In this document: in pieces, positions 46,047 to 53,928 of the stretch | How positions within the stretch are numbered: the first letter of the stretch is position 1 | How the letters are laid out: every line of letters starts with the position of its first letter | Origin: Psychrobacter aquaticus CMS 56 | GTDB taxonomy: Bacteria; Pseudomonadota; Gammaproteobacteria; Pseudomonadales; Moraxellaceae | Length of the DNA: 64,000 nucleotides | Assembly: GCF_000471625.1 (NCBI RefSeq) | Contig: NZ_AUSW01000033.1 | Coordinates: 62,001 to 126,000 of the forward strand | Direction of reading: 5' to 3' | Translations under genes and position numbers: made by a program | Notes under the pieces: model-generated | What the model was told of the DNA's origin: nothing | Database searches by the model: none | What the model saw: the letters and a program-made list of their open reading frames with translations, nothing else

Positions 46047-47663
46047 ATGATACGTTTAACTGAAATTAAATTGCCATTAAATCATGCACCTGAAGATCTA
46101 ACGACTGCTATAACGACAAAACTTAAAATTTCTGCTGAGCAAATGGCTTCATTTGTGATGTTTAAACGTGGTTATGATGCTCGTAATAAAAGAAATATCC
46201 AATTAATTTACACGTTAGACATCACACTTACCGACTCGGATTTAACCAATAATTTACTGGTTCAATTTGAGTCAGACAACCATGTTAAAGCAACACCAGA
46301 TACCAGCTACAAATATGTAGGTGAAGCACCAGAGAACTTAACTGAGCGCCCTGTTGTTATTGGTTTTGGACCTTGTGGTTTATTAGCAGGACTTACCCTT
46401 GCTCAAATGGGTTTTAAACCTATTATTATTGAACGTGGTAATGAAGTAAGACAACGCACCAAAGACACCTTTGGCTTTTGGCGTCAGCGTAAATTAAACA
46501 CTGAATCAAACGTACAATTCGGTGAAGGCGGAGCAGGTACCTTTTCCGACGGCAAATTATATAGTCAAGTGAAAGATCCAAATCATTATGGCCGTAAAGT
46601 AATGACAGAATTTGTGAAAGCAGGCGCTCCAGAGGAGATTTTATTTGTAAGTAAACCGCACATAGGTACTTATAAGTTAGTCAGCATGGTAGAGAAAATG
46701 CGTGCCGAGATCATAGAACTCGGTGGTGAAGTCCGTTTTGCTACTCGCGTAGACGACTTGCATATAACTGACTCAAAAGTAACTGGCGTGACACTTAATA
46801 GTGGCGAAATCTTAAAAACCAACCATGTTGTTCTTGCTGTTGGTCATAGCGCCCGAGACACTTTTGAAATGATCCATGATAAAGGCGTGTATGTTGAAGC
46901 AAAACCTTTCTCGATTGGCTTTAGGATTGAACATAAACAGTCAACCATAGACCAAGCACGCTTTGGCGACAATGCTGGAAACGAAATACTTGGCGCTGCG
47001 GATTACAAGCTTGTTCATCACTGCAAAAATGGTCGTTCTGTTTATAGCTTCTGCATGTGTCCAGGTGGAACCGTTGTTGCCGCAGCATCAGAAGAAGGCC
47101 GTGTTGTCACTAACGGCATGAGCCAATATTCAAGAAACGAACGTAACGCCAACAGTGCTATTGTTGTAGGCATCGACCCAGAGCGAGATTACCCAAACCA
47201 CCCTCTTGCTGGTATCGACTTACAAAGACAATTAGAAACCTTAGCATTTGAATTAGGCGGCAAAGACTACAGTGCACCAGCGCAAACCATTGGCGATTTC
47301 TTAAAAGGTAAACCAAATTCAGAATTAGGTGATGTTAACCCGTCTTACACACCGGGCATTACCTTAACCGATTTAAGCAAAGCACTGCCCGATTTTGCCG
47401 TGGATGCCATACGTGAAGCCATTCCAGCGTTTAATAAAAAAATCCAAGGATTTTCATCTGACGACGGTTTACTAACTGGCGTAGAAACCAGAACATCGTC
47501 ACCAATAAGTATTAAACGCAATAAAGAATTCCAAAGTATTAACACCAAAGGCTTATTTCCTGCAGGCGAAGGCGCTGGCTACGCAGGTGGAATATTATCA
47601 GCAGGGATTGATGGCATTAAAGTGGCCGAAGCTGTGGCAAAATCGATGTTGAAGCTAGATTAA
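46047..47663 (+). CDS. FAD-dependent oxidoreductase (COG2509-like)
   Basis: A 538-aa flavoprotein. The first 95 residues form a separate domain; then the dinucleotide-binding motif VVIGFGPCGLLAGLTLAQMG and the characteristic QFGEGGAGTFSDGKLYSQVK, with a second conserved region AVGHSARDTFEM and the C-terminal GEGAGYAGGILSAGIDGIKV. This is the wording of a widespread family of predicted FAD-dependent dehydrogenases without an assigned reaction. It is a lone gene in the accessory island, bounded by IS remnants on both sides, and its AT-rich third-codon use differs from the metabolic genes around, suggesting transfer. A strong terminator follows. Confidence 0.85.
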   Translation: MIRLTEIKLPLNHAPEDLTTAITTKLKISAEQMASFVMFKRGYDARNKRNIQLIYTLDITLTDSDLTNNLLVQFESDNHVKATPDTSYKYVGEAPENLTERPVVIGFGPCGLLAGLTLAQMGFKPIIIERGNEVRQRTKDTFGFWRQRKLNTESNVQFGEGGAGTFSDGKLYSQVKDPNHYGRKVMTEFVKAGAPEEILFVSKPHIGTYKLVSMVEKMRAEIIELGGEVRFATRVDDLHITDSKVTGVTLNSGEILKTNHVVLAVGHSARDTFEMIHDKGVYVEAKPFSIGFRIEHKQSTIDQARFGDNAGNEILGAADYKLVHHCKNGRSVYSFCMCPGGTVVAAASEEGRVVTNGMSQYSRNERNANSAIVVGIDPERDYPNHPLAGIDLQRQLETLAFELGGKDYSAPAQTIGDFLKGKPNSELGDVNPSYTPGITLTDLSKALPDFAVDAIREAIPAFNKKIQGFSSDDGLLTGVETRTSSPISIKRNKEFQSINTKGLFPAGEGAGYAGGILSAGIDGIKVAEAVAKSMLKLD

Positions 47664-47723
47664 GAGCGGCTTTAGGCAAACCACAATATTAAACCTCTTA
47701 CCTAGATAAAAATATGCGATCGA

Positions 47724-47766
47724 AAAAGCCTTTCAAGCTATTAAGTATAAAGCTTGAAAGGCTTTT
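47724..47766. terminator. Terminator of the flavoprotein gene
   Basis: Perfect 16-base arms (AAAAGCCTTTCAAGCT and complement) around an 11-base loop. Confidence 0.88.
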
Positions 47767-47919
47767 CTGATTTTGAGAGTGGAGAGTTACTTTTATATCT
47801 TGAATAAGTTTGGACATCCTAAAAGTATGATCGGATTGGCATAAGTATTGATGCCAGATATTCGGTACCTTGTATGAAAAGCCATCGTAAGTTATATAAA
47901 GTTATGAAGTGATATATTA

Positions 47920-48943
47920 TGACCCCTACCGTCAAATCCGTACGGTCAAACCACACCTGCCTTGGCGATTTATAGCCCAAACCCTTTTGAATTCTTGTTT
48001 CACTGCGAGCACAGCTCTTGTCTTGCGTCGCTGCAAAGCAGTGCTTTGCTAGTCGCTCCTCATTGTACTCAAGCTCGATATAGCCGATGATATCGTTGAT
48101 CGCTGTAAACCTTGTTTTATAGTTCTAGTGATACACAAGCTCATTCTTTAATGTACCTCAGAAGCTTTCTATTGGCGCATTATCAAATGAGCGAGGAGAG
48201 TAAGTGTCTGGGAGACACTTATCCGAGTGCAAGACGGAGGGCTGTCCCGTAGTGGTTACCTTTAGCGCTCATGGAGCCTGTAAATTGCTGCTGTTTCATA
48301 ATCTTGTGGTAGGCATGACTGCAATACTGTCTGCCCTTGTCAGAGTGGATTATTAGCCCTTGGTTTGGCCTCTTGTTCTTGACTGCCATATTCAATGCAC
48401 GGCAAACTAAATCAGCGGTCATGCGCTTACTTATAGCGTAGCCGACGAGCTCTTTGGTATATAAGTCTTTAACACCAGCCAAGTACAGTCAGCCTTCGCT
48501 TGTCCAGATATAAGTAATATCGCTGACCCAAGATTCATTAGGACGCGAAGTACGCGGTGGCCTCATTCGAGCATAGCTATCATCTTGCGTCGGGGCGAAG
48601 CAGTGCTTCGCTTTATCCCTCCTCATTTAGTATCTCTCGTTCCTCCTGAGCAACCTTGAGATCACGTTTAAGACGTTTATTCTCTTCTATAATAGCCATG
48701 AGTTCAGGATCATACTGCTTAGTGCCGACAAGCTTGCATTCATTCGCTTTGTTCTGCCAGTTAGATAAGGTCTGCATGGCGATACCAAGCTGCTTTGCGG
48801 TCGCTGAAACATTGCCGTTATTGTCTGCTATCTTTTTGACGGCTTCACCTTTAAATTCTGTGCTATAAGTTCTGATTTTCTTGGTCATGGTAAACTCCGA
48901 TTAATACGCTTAGTTTACCAAGTTTATCTCTACGGTTTCTTCA
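47920..48943 (-). mobile_element. Decayed IS3-family insertion sequence, remnant 2
   Basis: About 1.02 kb, read leftward. orfA (48888-48613) is a nearly full helix-turn-helix protein; then comes a fragment of orfB with RPNESWVSDITYIWTSEG, a stop in place of the expected Trp, and VKDLYTKELVGYAISKRMTA. It is further interrupted by an inserted 60-70-base piece carrying the hairpin TAAGTGTCT-GGG-AGACACTTA (48201-48221), then resumes FDNAPIESF, a stop, and YIELEYNEERLAKH. Part of orfB between orfA and RPNES is missing. The left end is TGACCCCTACCGTC at 47920; a weakly similar end TGAAGAAACCGT lies at 48943. Inactive. Confidence 0.85.
48613..48888 (-). CDS. IS3-family transposase OrfA
   Basis: A 91-aa protein with the IS3 OrfA helix-turn-helix: RTYSTEFKGEAVKKIADNNG, ATAKQLGIAMQTLSNWQNKA, then a leucine-zipper-like coil ENKRLKRDLKVAQEEREIL. 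The normal C-terminal continuation is replaced by NEEG and a stop where a short palindromic element is inserted, so the ribosomal slip into orfB is lost. It may still be translated but cannot form a transposase. Confidence 0.8.
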   Translation of the reverse strand: MTKKIRTYSTEFKGEAVKKIADNNGNVSATAKQLGIAMQTLSNWQNKANECKLVGTKQYDPELMAIIEENKRLKRDLKVAQEEREILNEEG

Positions 48944-49118
48944 GCATAGCTCAAGAAGATGCTAGACGATATTGACTAACTAATGAGCTCCATCAACCAA
49001 GACGTGGCTAATTATCGATATGAGTTAAATAATTAATAATTACTGATAAATGAAAAACATAACTATAGTTGACTATGATTATGTTAAAGTATTGTTTTTT
49101 CATGTTAAGGAATTGTTT

Positions 49119-49652
49119 GTGAAAAAGACATCTATCTTAATAGCTGGCTTATTGGTCTTGATAGCAGGCTATCTATATGCATCACCTTACTTAGCATTAA
49201 ATAGTATAAAGAATGCGGCTAAAGCACGAGACGCTGAAAAACTATCTAGTTATATTGATTTCCCAAGTGTAAAACAGGGTGTTAAAGAGCAAATCAAAGC
49301 TAAGTTTGCTACAGAAATGATCGCAAACGAAAATAGTGACGGCTTTGAAGCGTTAGGTTCAATGCTTGCTACAGCAATGATAGATCCGCTAGTTGATGGC
49401 TTAATTACGCCAGAAGGAATAGCAGCTATGATGTCAGAGAAACAAGATCAAGACTCTACAGAAGCTGCTAGTACACAAGAAGAATCAAACAAATCTAATA
49501 ATTTAGAGTATGAGACTGGTTACGATTCTTTTAGCGATTTCCATGTTAATATCAATAACGCAGAGTCAGATAAGACTGTAAAGGTTATGTTGCATCGCGA
49601 TGGTTTAAGCTGGAAAATAATTGATATAGACTTTCCTTTAAATGATTTTTAG
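49119..49652 (+). CDS. DUF2939-domain protein
   Basis: A GTG start at 49119 is favoured by the ribosome site AAGGA eight bases before it and gives a 177-aa protein beginning with two lysines and one hydrophobic helix (ILIAGLLVLIAGYLYASPYL). The following stretch ALNSIKNAAKARDAEKLSSY and IDFPSVKQGVKEQI are the typical DUF2939 text. The remainder is an Asp/Glu/Ser-rich linker and a beta-strand-rich end. An ATG at 49050 would put 23 atypical residues before the helix. It should be a periplasmic protein anchored in the inner membrane; function unknown. Confidence 0.8.
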   Translation: MKKTSILIAGLLVLIAGYLYASPYLALNSIKNAAKARDAEKLSSYIDFPSVKQGVKEQIKAKFATEMIANENSDGFEALGSMLATAMIDPLVDGLITPEGIAAMMSEKQDQDSTEAASTQEESNKSNNLEYETGYDSFSDFHVNINNAESDKTVKVMLHRDGLSWKIIDIDFPLNDF

Positions 49653-49770
49653 TGACCAAACACTGCCAAAACTTCCAAAAAAGCGTTAACACTTGACCCT
49701 CACTGACAGTTGATGTTGTATTTCTCACACTGGCAATTGTAAGTGAAGCCAATTGATTTATGAGGTCTTG

Positions 49771-49995
49771 ATGATTCAACGTATAGTTGAGCGTTATTGC
49801 TCAAAGCAAGCCGATATTATTAGTAATCTAAAAAAAGAAAATTTCGGTGCATGTTTAGCTGATAGCAGCTACAAAGATAGTTTGGCTCACCACCGCCGTA
49901 AGCAGCGAATAGTGATAGCGACGACGAAATATAATACCGCTATCGATTTGTTCTTAAGAGATTCGAAGTTTGAAAAAATAGAAGTAGAGTTATAG
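49771..49995 (+). CDS. Small protein of unknown function
   Basis: A 74-aa protein starting at the ATG at 49771 with GAGGT just upstream. It is rich in Lys and Arg in its second half (AHHRRKQRIVIATTKYN) and predicted mainly helical. Nothing recognisable. It is the first of four small genes between 49.7 and 51.2 kb on the same strand, each followed by its own hairpin or gap, with codon use more AT-rich than the flanking core genes. Confidence 0.55.
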   Translation: MIQRIVERYCSKQADIISNLKKENFGACLADSSYKDSLAHHRRKQRIVIATTKYNTAIDLFLRDSKFEKIEVEL

Positions 49996-49996
49996 T

Positions 49997-50026
49997 AAAA
50001 AGCCTTATCTAACGATAGGGCTTTTT
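49997..50026 (+). terminator. Terminator of the 74-aa gene
   Basis: AAAAGCCTTATC pairs with GATAGGGCTTTT over a 4-base loop, followed by T residues. Confidence 0.85.
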
Positions 50027-50117
50027 TGATATCCGCATATTGAAATATTGTTATGCATCACAACTTAGGTTATGCTGATTTTGGCACAATATAATATAAT
50101 CCTAGGAATAAAAATAA

Positions 50118-50657
50118 ATGACAAAAAGATTTGATCAGGCGGATGTTGAAAAGCTTTCACTAGAATTTGCTAAAGAGATGATCGACTTTAGCGATGGCAG
50201 TAGTAATGCAAGTGTTGATGATCATTTGATTAGGCGTGCTACAAACATGGCCATTGCTTGGCTTGAAGGAGCGGATTTACGTTCGAAAATGTTTGAACAG
50301 CAATGCGCTAACTGGATTGATTTGGCTGAGATAGGGATTTCTACCCTTAACTTAGTGCCATATGAAAAGTATTGGTTCATAGCGCGCGAGCACGGTTCTA
50401 CCAATCCTCTTGAGTTAATTCAGGGTAAATTTATAAAACCAGTTCAAAGTGAGGTAGATGCTGGAAAATATAATAAATACTATGCCTCGTTTGCTGATAT
50501 TCAAGATGACAAAGGCAACAATTACATGGCTCAGTATGTCATCCCTGCAGAAGACGGGACGATATTTAATCAAGACTTTGAGCCACTAGCACCCAAAGGT
50601 GTAGTGATTAAAAATAAAAGCTTTTCGTCCACCATACACATACAGCCGAAACACTAA
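50118..50657 (+). CDS. Protein of unknown function with an island-specific N-terminal domain
   Basis: A 179-aa soluble protein. Its first 65 residues (QADVEKLSLEFAKEMI, then RRATNMAIAWLEGADLRSKM) resemble the whole 70-aa protein at 50995: both open with a QAD motif, have an EFxK helix, then an A-(V/I)-AW helix followed by acidic ADLR/DAEARQ. The C-terminal 110 residues form a separate, beta-rich domain unlike anything recognised. A wobble-paired terminator follows. The duplication suggests both genes belong to one small mobile or phage-derived unit. Confidence 0.6.
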   Translation: MTKRFDQADVEKLSLEFAKEMIDFSDGSSNASVDDHLIRRATNMAIAWLEGADLRSKMFEQQCANWIDLAEIGISTLNLVPYEKYWFIAREHGSTNPLELIQGKFIKPVQSEVDAGKYNKYYASFADIQDDKGNNYMAQYVIPAEDGTIFNQDFEPLAPKGVVIKNKSFSSTIHIQPKH

Positions 50658-50696
50658 TGTTCGCGTAAGCGAGATTAGCAAATGAAATATTAACAA

Positions 50697-50726
50697 GTCA
50701 TCTTAGTAACAAGGTGGCTTTTTTTA
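50697..50726 (+). terminator. Terminator of the 179-aa gene
   Basis: GTCATCTT pairs with AAGGTGGC (two G-T pairs) over AGTAAC and is followed by a run of seven T. Confidence 0.7.
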
Positions 50727-50776
50727 TGCCTGCAATTACGCGGGCTTTTTTACGTCCAAAATTTAGCAGGGATGCT

Positions 50777-50938
50777 ATGTGCGAACTAACCAACCAGCAA
50801 GCCTATGATTATTATCATGAGGTAAAAGAGTCGTGCGCCAAGGATTATTGGCTCAAATTTTTACGGGACAGAGCGAATAGAGGCGTAGAAGGCGCTCAGG
50901 ATTATGTTGATAAGATTGAGTTTTGTCTAGCATCTTGA
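50777..50938 (+). CDS. Small protein of unknown function
   Basis: The ATG at 50777 gives a 53-aa protein (CELTNQQAYDYYHEVKESCA at its start), mostly helical with several Tyr, Arg and Asp. An upstream ATG at 50714 falls within the preceding terminator's T tract and is unlikely. A ribosome-site-like AGGGA precedes 50777. It resembles in general pattern small phage-encoded proteins with a charged RDRANRGVEGA helix, but this is not a firm match. Confidence 0.5.
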   Translation: MCELTNQQAYDYYHEVKESCAKDYWLKFLRDRANRGVEGAQDYVDKIEFCLAS

Positions 50939-50994
50939 AATCCTATTTCCAACCACAAAATAAGTAAGTTCAATGGTGCAAATAAGGATATACG

Positions 50995-51207
50995 ATGCAA
51001 TTGACACAAGCAGATTTTGACGATAAAGTTTTTGAGTTCGTCAAAGCTATTACAAAAGCTACATATGTAGCAACTATGAGTCCTCCTAACCAAAAAGTAG
51101 TTTTAAGTTATGCCAGACAATTTGCTGTAGCTTGGTATGAAGATGCAGAAGCTCGACAAGAGGACTTTCAGAACCTTATCAATAAGCTAGCATCTAAAGA
51201 CAAATAA
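50995..51207 (+). CDS. Small protein, paralogue of the N-terminus of the 179-aa protein
   Basis: A 70-aa protein (QLTQADFDDKVFEFVKAITK; ARQFAVAWYEDAEARQEDFQ). It aligns by eye with the first 65 residues of the protein at 50118. AAGGA lies seven bases before the ATG. The pair shares the QAD and AVAW/AIAW features, so it is a real coding gene despite its length. A terminator follows 20 bases later. Confidence 0.6.
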   Translation: MQLTQADFDDKVFEFVKAITKATYVATMSPPNQKVVLSYARQFAVAWYEDAEARQEDFQNLINKLASKDK

Positions 51208-51225
51208 AATTGATAGATCTAGATA

Positions 51226-51250
51226 AAACCCACTACTTGGTGGGTTTTTT
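51226..51250 (+). terminator. Terminator of the 70-aa gene
   Basis: AAACCCAC and GTGGGTTT flank TACTTG, followed by six T. Confidence 0.88.
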
Positions 51251-51264
51251 ATTGTTCAGAATAA

Positions 51265-51337
51265 GTGCCTATAGCTCAGATGGTTAGAGTAGAGGACTCA
51301 TGATCCTTTGGTCGCAGGTTCAAACCCCGATTTTTAC
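51265..51337 (+). pseudogene. Degenerate tRNA-Met-like sequence (anticodon CAT)
   Basis: The D-arm (TAGCTCAGATGGTTAGAG) and anticodon arm (GAGGA-CTCATGA-TCCTT, anticodon CAT) are intact. The acceptor arms GTGCCTA and TTTTTAC pair at only about four of seven positions, and the T-stem pairs at three of five. The gene is therefore broken, probably a displaced copy left by integration of an element into a tRNA-Met gene. It lies at the inner edge of the IS-rich island. Confidence 0.6.
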
Positions 51338-51539
51338 AAAGACACCTGATAAATCTTATTATTAGCAATTTGTGCTGTAAGCCCTATATAAATAGGCTTA
51401 GATAGACTATCAATATAATGTGTTCATATTTTGGTTAGTGATCAGTATATCTATAAATACTATTTATAGACCCGTAATATTATAGGTAGTCACATCTAAT
51501 AACTTTTAAATATATGCATATAAGTTAATTCTGCAAAAG

Positions 51540-52177
51540 CTCATTATTTCAAAACCACCTTGCCAGCCACACCATCCATTTGATAGTTTTAATATCCCAT
51601 GCGATAACGAAACTAAAGAGCTGATTGGCTAATCCATCAATAAGCATATGACAGCAGACTGAGTCTGTCATGCACCCAATATGGCAATTAAGAATAGATG
51701 ACCAAGCTAAGGGCTGATTGTACATTTTGACAGAGGCAGTCAGTACTATAGCTATAAGTATCATAAAATCATCAAACAGTATAAGTTTACAGGCTCAATA
51801 AGTGGTAAAGGTAATAGCTTTGATAATGCGCCAATAGAAAGTTTCTAGGGCATATTGAAGAATGAGGTTTTATACCATCAGGATTACAAAACCAGATTTG
51901 CAGCCATCAACGATATTATTAGATACATCGAGCTGTACTACAATGAGGAGCGATTAGCAAAGCACATTCTACTGTATGAAAAGTCAACTATTAAAACATT
52001 GATGAGTAATAAGCTAACAGCCAAGGGTACAAATAACGACATATAGGCAGGCGGGGTCGGTGTCAGCAGGTGTTAAAGACTTCAGATCGTTAAGGCAAAT
52101 GTGGTTTGGCTTTTATCGTTAGGTTTCATAATTACAATATCGAAAGTTTGATTGTACAGATTTGATGGCAGGGGTCA
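51540..52177 (+). mobile_element. IS3-family remnant 3, transposase C-terminal half with stops
   Basis: The plus strand reads GLIVHFDRGSQYYSYKYHKI, the second catalytic aspartate region, then FTGSISGKGNSFDNAPIESF, a TAG where Trp is expected, and GILKNEVLYHQDYKTRF with the DDE glutamate region, ending YNEERLAK. The upstream part to about 51540 is more decayed with frame breaks. The element end, TTTGATGGCAGGGGTCA, falls at 52161-52177. It is the same element type as the remnants at 45660 and 47920. Confidence 0.82.
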
Positions 52178-52349
52178 GTATTACGTGATGACAGCGCTTT
52201 TGGTAAGACCACCAAGGTCAAAATTAAATGTCCATCTGTCCAGATAGTTGCCCCTAATAGGTGTAGTATGAGTATGTAGTTAAGCATAAATGGATATTCT
52301 TAAAATCCATAAAACATGACTTTATTTTGATTGTCTGAGGGATTTAATT

Positions 52350-52829
52350 ATGAAACGCGCCGCACAATTACAGCCATTATCCCGTCAACATCACCTTGGC
52401 CTGAATATATCTCGTCATGCAAAAGAATGTACTGATGAACCTAAAGAAATTGCCAAACATTGGCTGAATCTAACGTCTTATATTAATGAGATGCAAAACC
52501 ATTTTCAGATTGAAGACAACCTAATCGCCAACGCTTTACAGCCGTATCGCAACGCCAAACCAGCAGTAGCATCGGCGCTAAATACCCTCGATGAGCAACA
52601 TAAATCCCTGCACGTACTTATGGCAGAGATTCAAGAATCCACGCAGTCTCAAAGCAATCCCGTCACGATGATACAAGTCAGAAAACTGGGCACTTTGCTA
52701 TACGATCATATTCGTTTTGAAGAACGTGAGCTGTTTCCCATGGTTGAGAGCTATCTAACAAAAGAAGCGCTAGATGCCATTTATGATGCTAGCCCAGATA
52801 GTATCAAACGCCCAGACGAGCATCGCTAA
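52350..52829 (+). CDS. Hemerythrin-like protein
   Basis: A 159-aa four-helix-bundle protein of the hemerythrin HHE family. Likely di-iron ligands: His in SRQHHLG, His-Glu in NHFQIED, His in DEQHKSLH, and His-Glu in YDHIRFEERE. Such proteins bind oxygen or NO or protect iron-sulfur centres. It lies convergent with the nitrate-reductase/molybdopterin block and just outside it, and is intact, unlike the island to its left; a role in NO or nitrosative stress is inferred from this position and from hmp nearby. Confidence 0.85.
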   Translation: MKRAAQLQPLSRQHHLGLNISRHAKECTDEPKEIAKHWLNLTSYINEMQNHFQIEDNLIANALQPYRNAKPAVASALNTLDEQHKSLHVLMAEIQESTQSQSNPVTMIQVRKLGTLLYDHIRFEERELFPMVESYLTKEALDAIYDASPDSIKRPDEHR

Positions 52830-53018
52830 AAGGCCGTCATTTACAGATTGTTAAATAGGGCGCGCAGATGATCAGGGAAATCTGTCGCCACGTTTGCTGT
52901 ACCGTCGCAGACAGAGGCTTCGAAACATTCATCTCAGCCACATGGGATTTTTTAAATTAAATCGCCTATATCAGGTAAGCGTCATCGACACTTGTCCTAA
53001 TATAAGGGCTTATTTAAA

Positions 53019-53261
53019 CTAACCGCCCGCCACGGGTGTAATAAAAACCACACTGTCGCCATCATAAATTTGATCTGTCCATTTAGCAAAATAATCATTC
53101 ACCGCCACGCGCAGCTCCGACTGTGGACGACTAAAGCGATGCTTTTGGCGTAGTTGTTCATACAACTCGGTTAAGGAAGTCAACTGTTGCACAGCGACGT
53201 TTTCTTCATAGCAATTGGCCTCATCCGCCAAGCTGGCAAAATATAAAACAGTGATGTTCAT
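53019..53261 (-). CDS. moaD: Molybdopterin synthase small subunit
   Basis: A ubiquitin-like sulfur carrier whose C-terminal Gly-Gly (ITPVAGG) is thiocarboxylated and donates sulfur in molybdopterin synthesis. The start at 53261 (NITVLYFASLADEA) matches the family; ATG codons at 53297 and 53309 would add 12-16 residues, and 53297 has a GGAAG ribosome site, so the longer forms cannot be excluded. No moaE is seen next to it; the large subunit must lie elsewhere. ThiS is the alternative but the moa context favours MoaD. Confidence 0.85.
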   Translation of the reverse strand: MNITVLYFASLADEANCYEENVAVQQLTSLTELYEQLRQKHRFSRPQSELRVAVNDYFAKWTDQIYDGDSVVFITPVAGG

Positions 53262-53335
53262 CACGGTGTCTGTACTCTTTTCTACCAAAATGCTCATAGC
53301 AGCTTCCATGGTTTGTTAAGTATCTAACGGTAGGT

Positions 53336-53869
53336 CTATAACGAATGACTGGGATTGATACGCATAAAATGCGGTACAAAGTTACAAGGGCGAGTGCGGC
53401 TATCAAACTGTTCTTTTAAGATACCTTCCCAACCAGTGCGACAAGCACCTGTCGAGCCGGGCAAACAAAAAATCCCCGTACCATTTGCCATTCCTGCAAT
53501 CGCACGCGACTGCACGGTTGACATACCGATATCCTCTTTTGAGATAAGACGGAACATCTCGCCAAAACCATCAATGGATTTATCAAATAATATGCTGACC
53601 GCTTCCGGCATACTGTCACGGATATAAAATCCTGTGCCACCAGTCGTGATCACAGCATGGATGTTGGGATTTGCAATCCACCCGCTAATAACGGCTCTAA
53701 TCTGATAAATATCGTCAATGATTAGCTGACGATCAGCCAATTGATGGCCTGCTGTTTTTAGCTGATCAACCAAATACTGTCCTGAGGTATCTTCTGCGAG
53801 CGTGCGACTGTCAGAGACCGTCAAGATGGCGATATTAAGCGCGGTAAATGGGGCTTGTGGCTTACTCAT
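53336..53869 (-). CDS. moaB: Molybdenum cofactor biosynthesis protein B
   Basis: A 177-aa protein of the MoaB/MogA fold, involved in adenylylation of molybdopterin before molybdenum insertion. It opens LNIAILTVSDSRTLAEDTSG and has the conserved nucleotide and molybdopterin loop AVITTGGTGF plus PGSTGACRTGWEGILKEQ. MoaB is usually 170-180 aa and MogA about 190; the lack of a MogA extension favours MoaB. It lies between moaA and moaD on the same strand. Confidence 0.92.
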   Translation of the reverse strand: MSKPQAPFTALNIAILTVSDSRTLAEDTSGQYLVDQLKTAGHQLADRQLIIDDIYQIRAVISGWIANPNIHAVITTGGTGFYIRDSMPEAVSILFDKSIDGFGEMFRLISKEDIGMSTVQSRAIAGMANGTGIFCLPGSTGACRTGWEGILKEQFDSRTRPCNFVPHFMRINPSHSL

Positions 53870-53928
53870 AAATGTTCCTTGATAACTATAATTAATAAAG
53901 GTAGAGAAGAAATTTGACTATGAAGCCA

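Noticed and set aside
49050..49118. ATG at 49050 as start of the DUF2939 protein
   Set aside because: A GTG at 49119 has a better ribosome site and places the hydrophobic helix at the N-terminus as in the family.
51549..51764. 71-codon minus-strand frame in the 51.6 kb region
   Set aside because: Opposite strand of an IS3 transposase remnant; no ribosome site or family.
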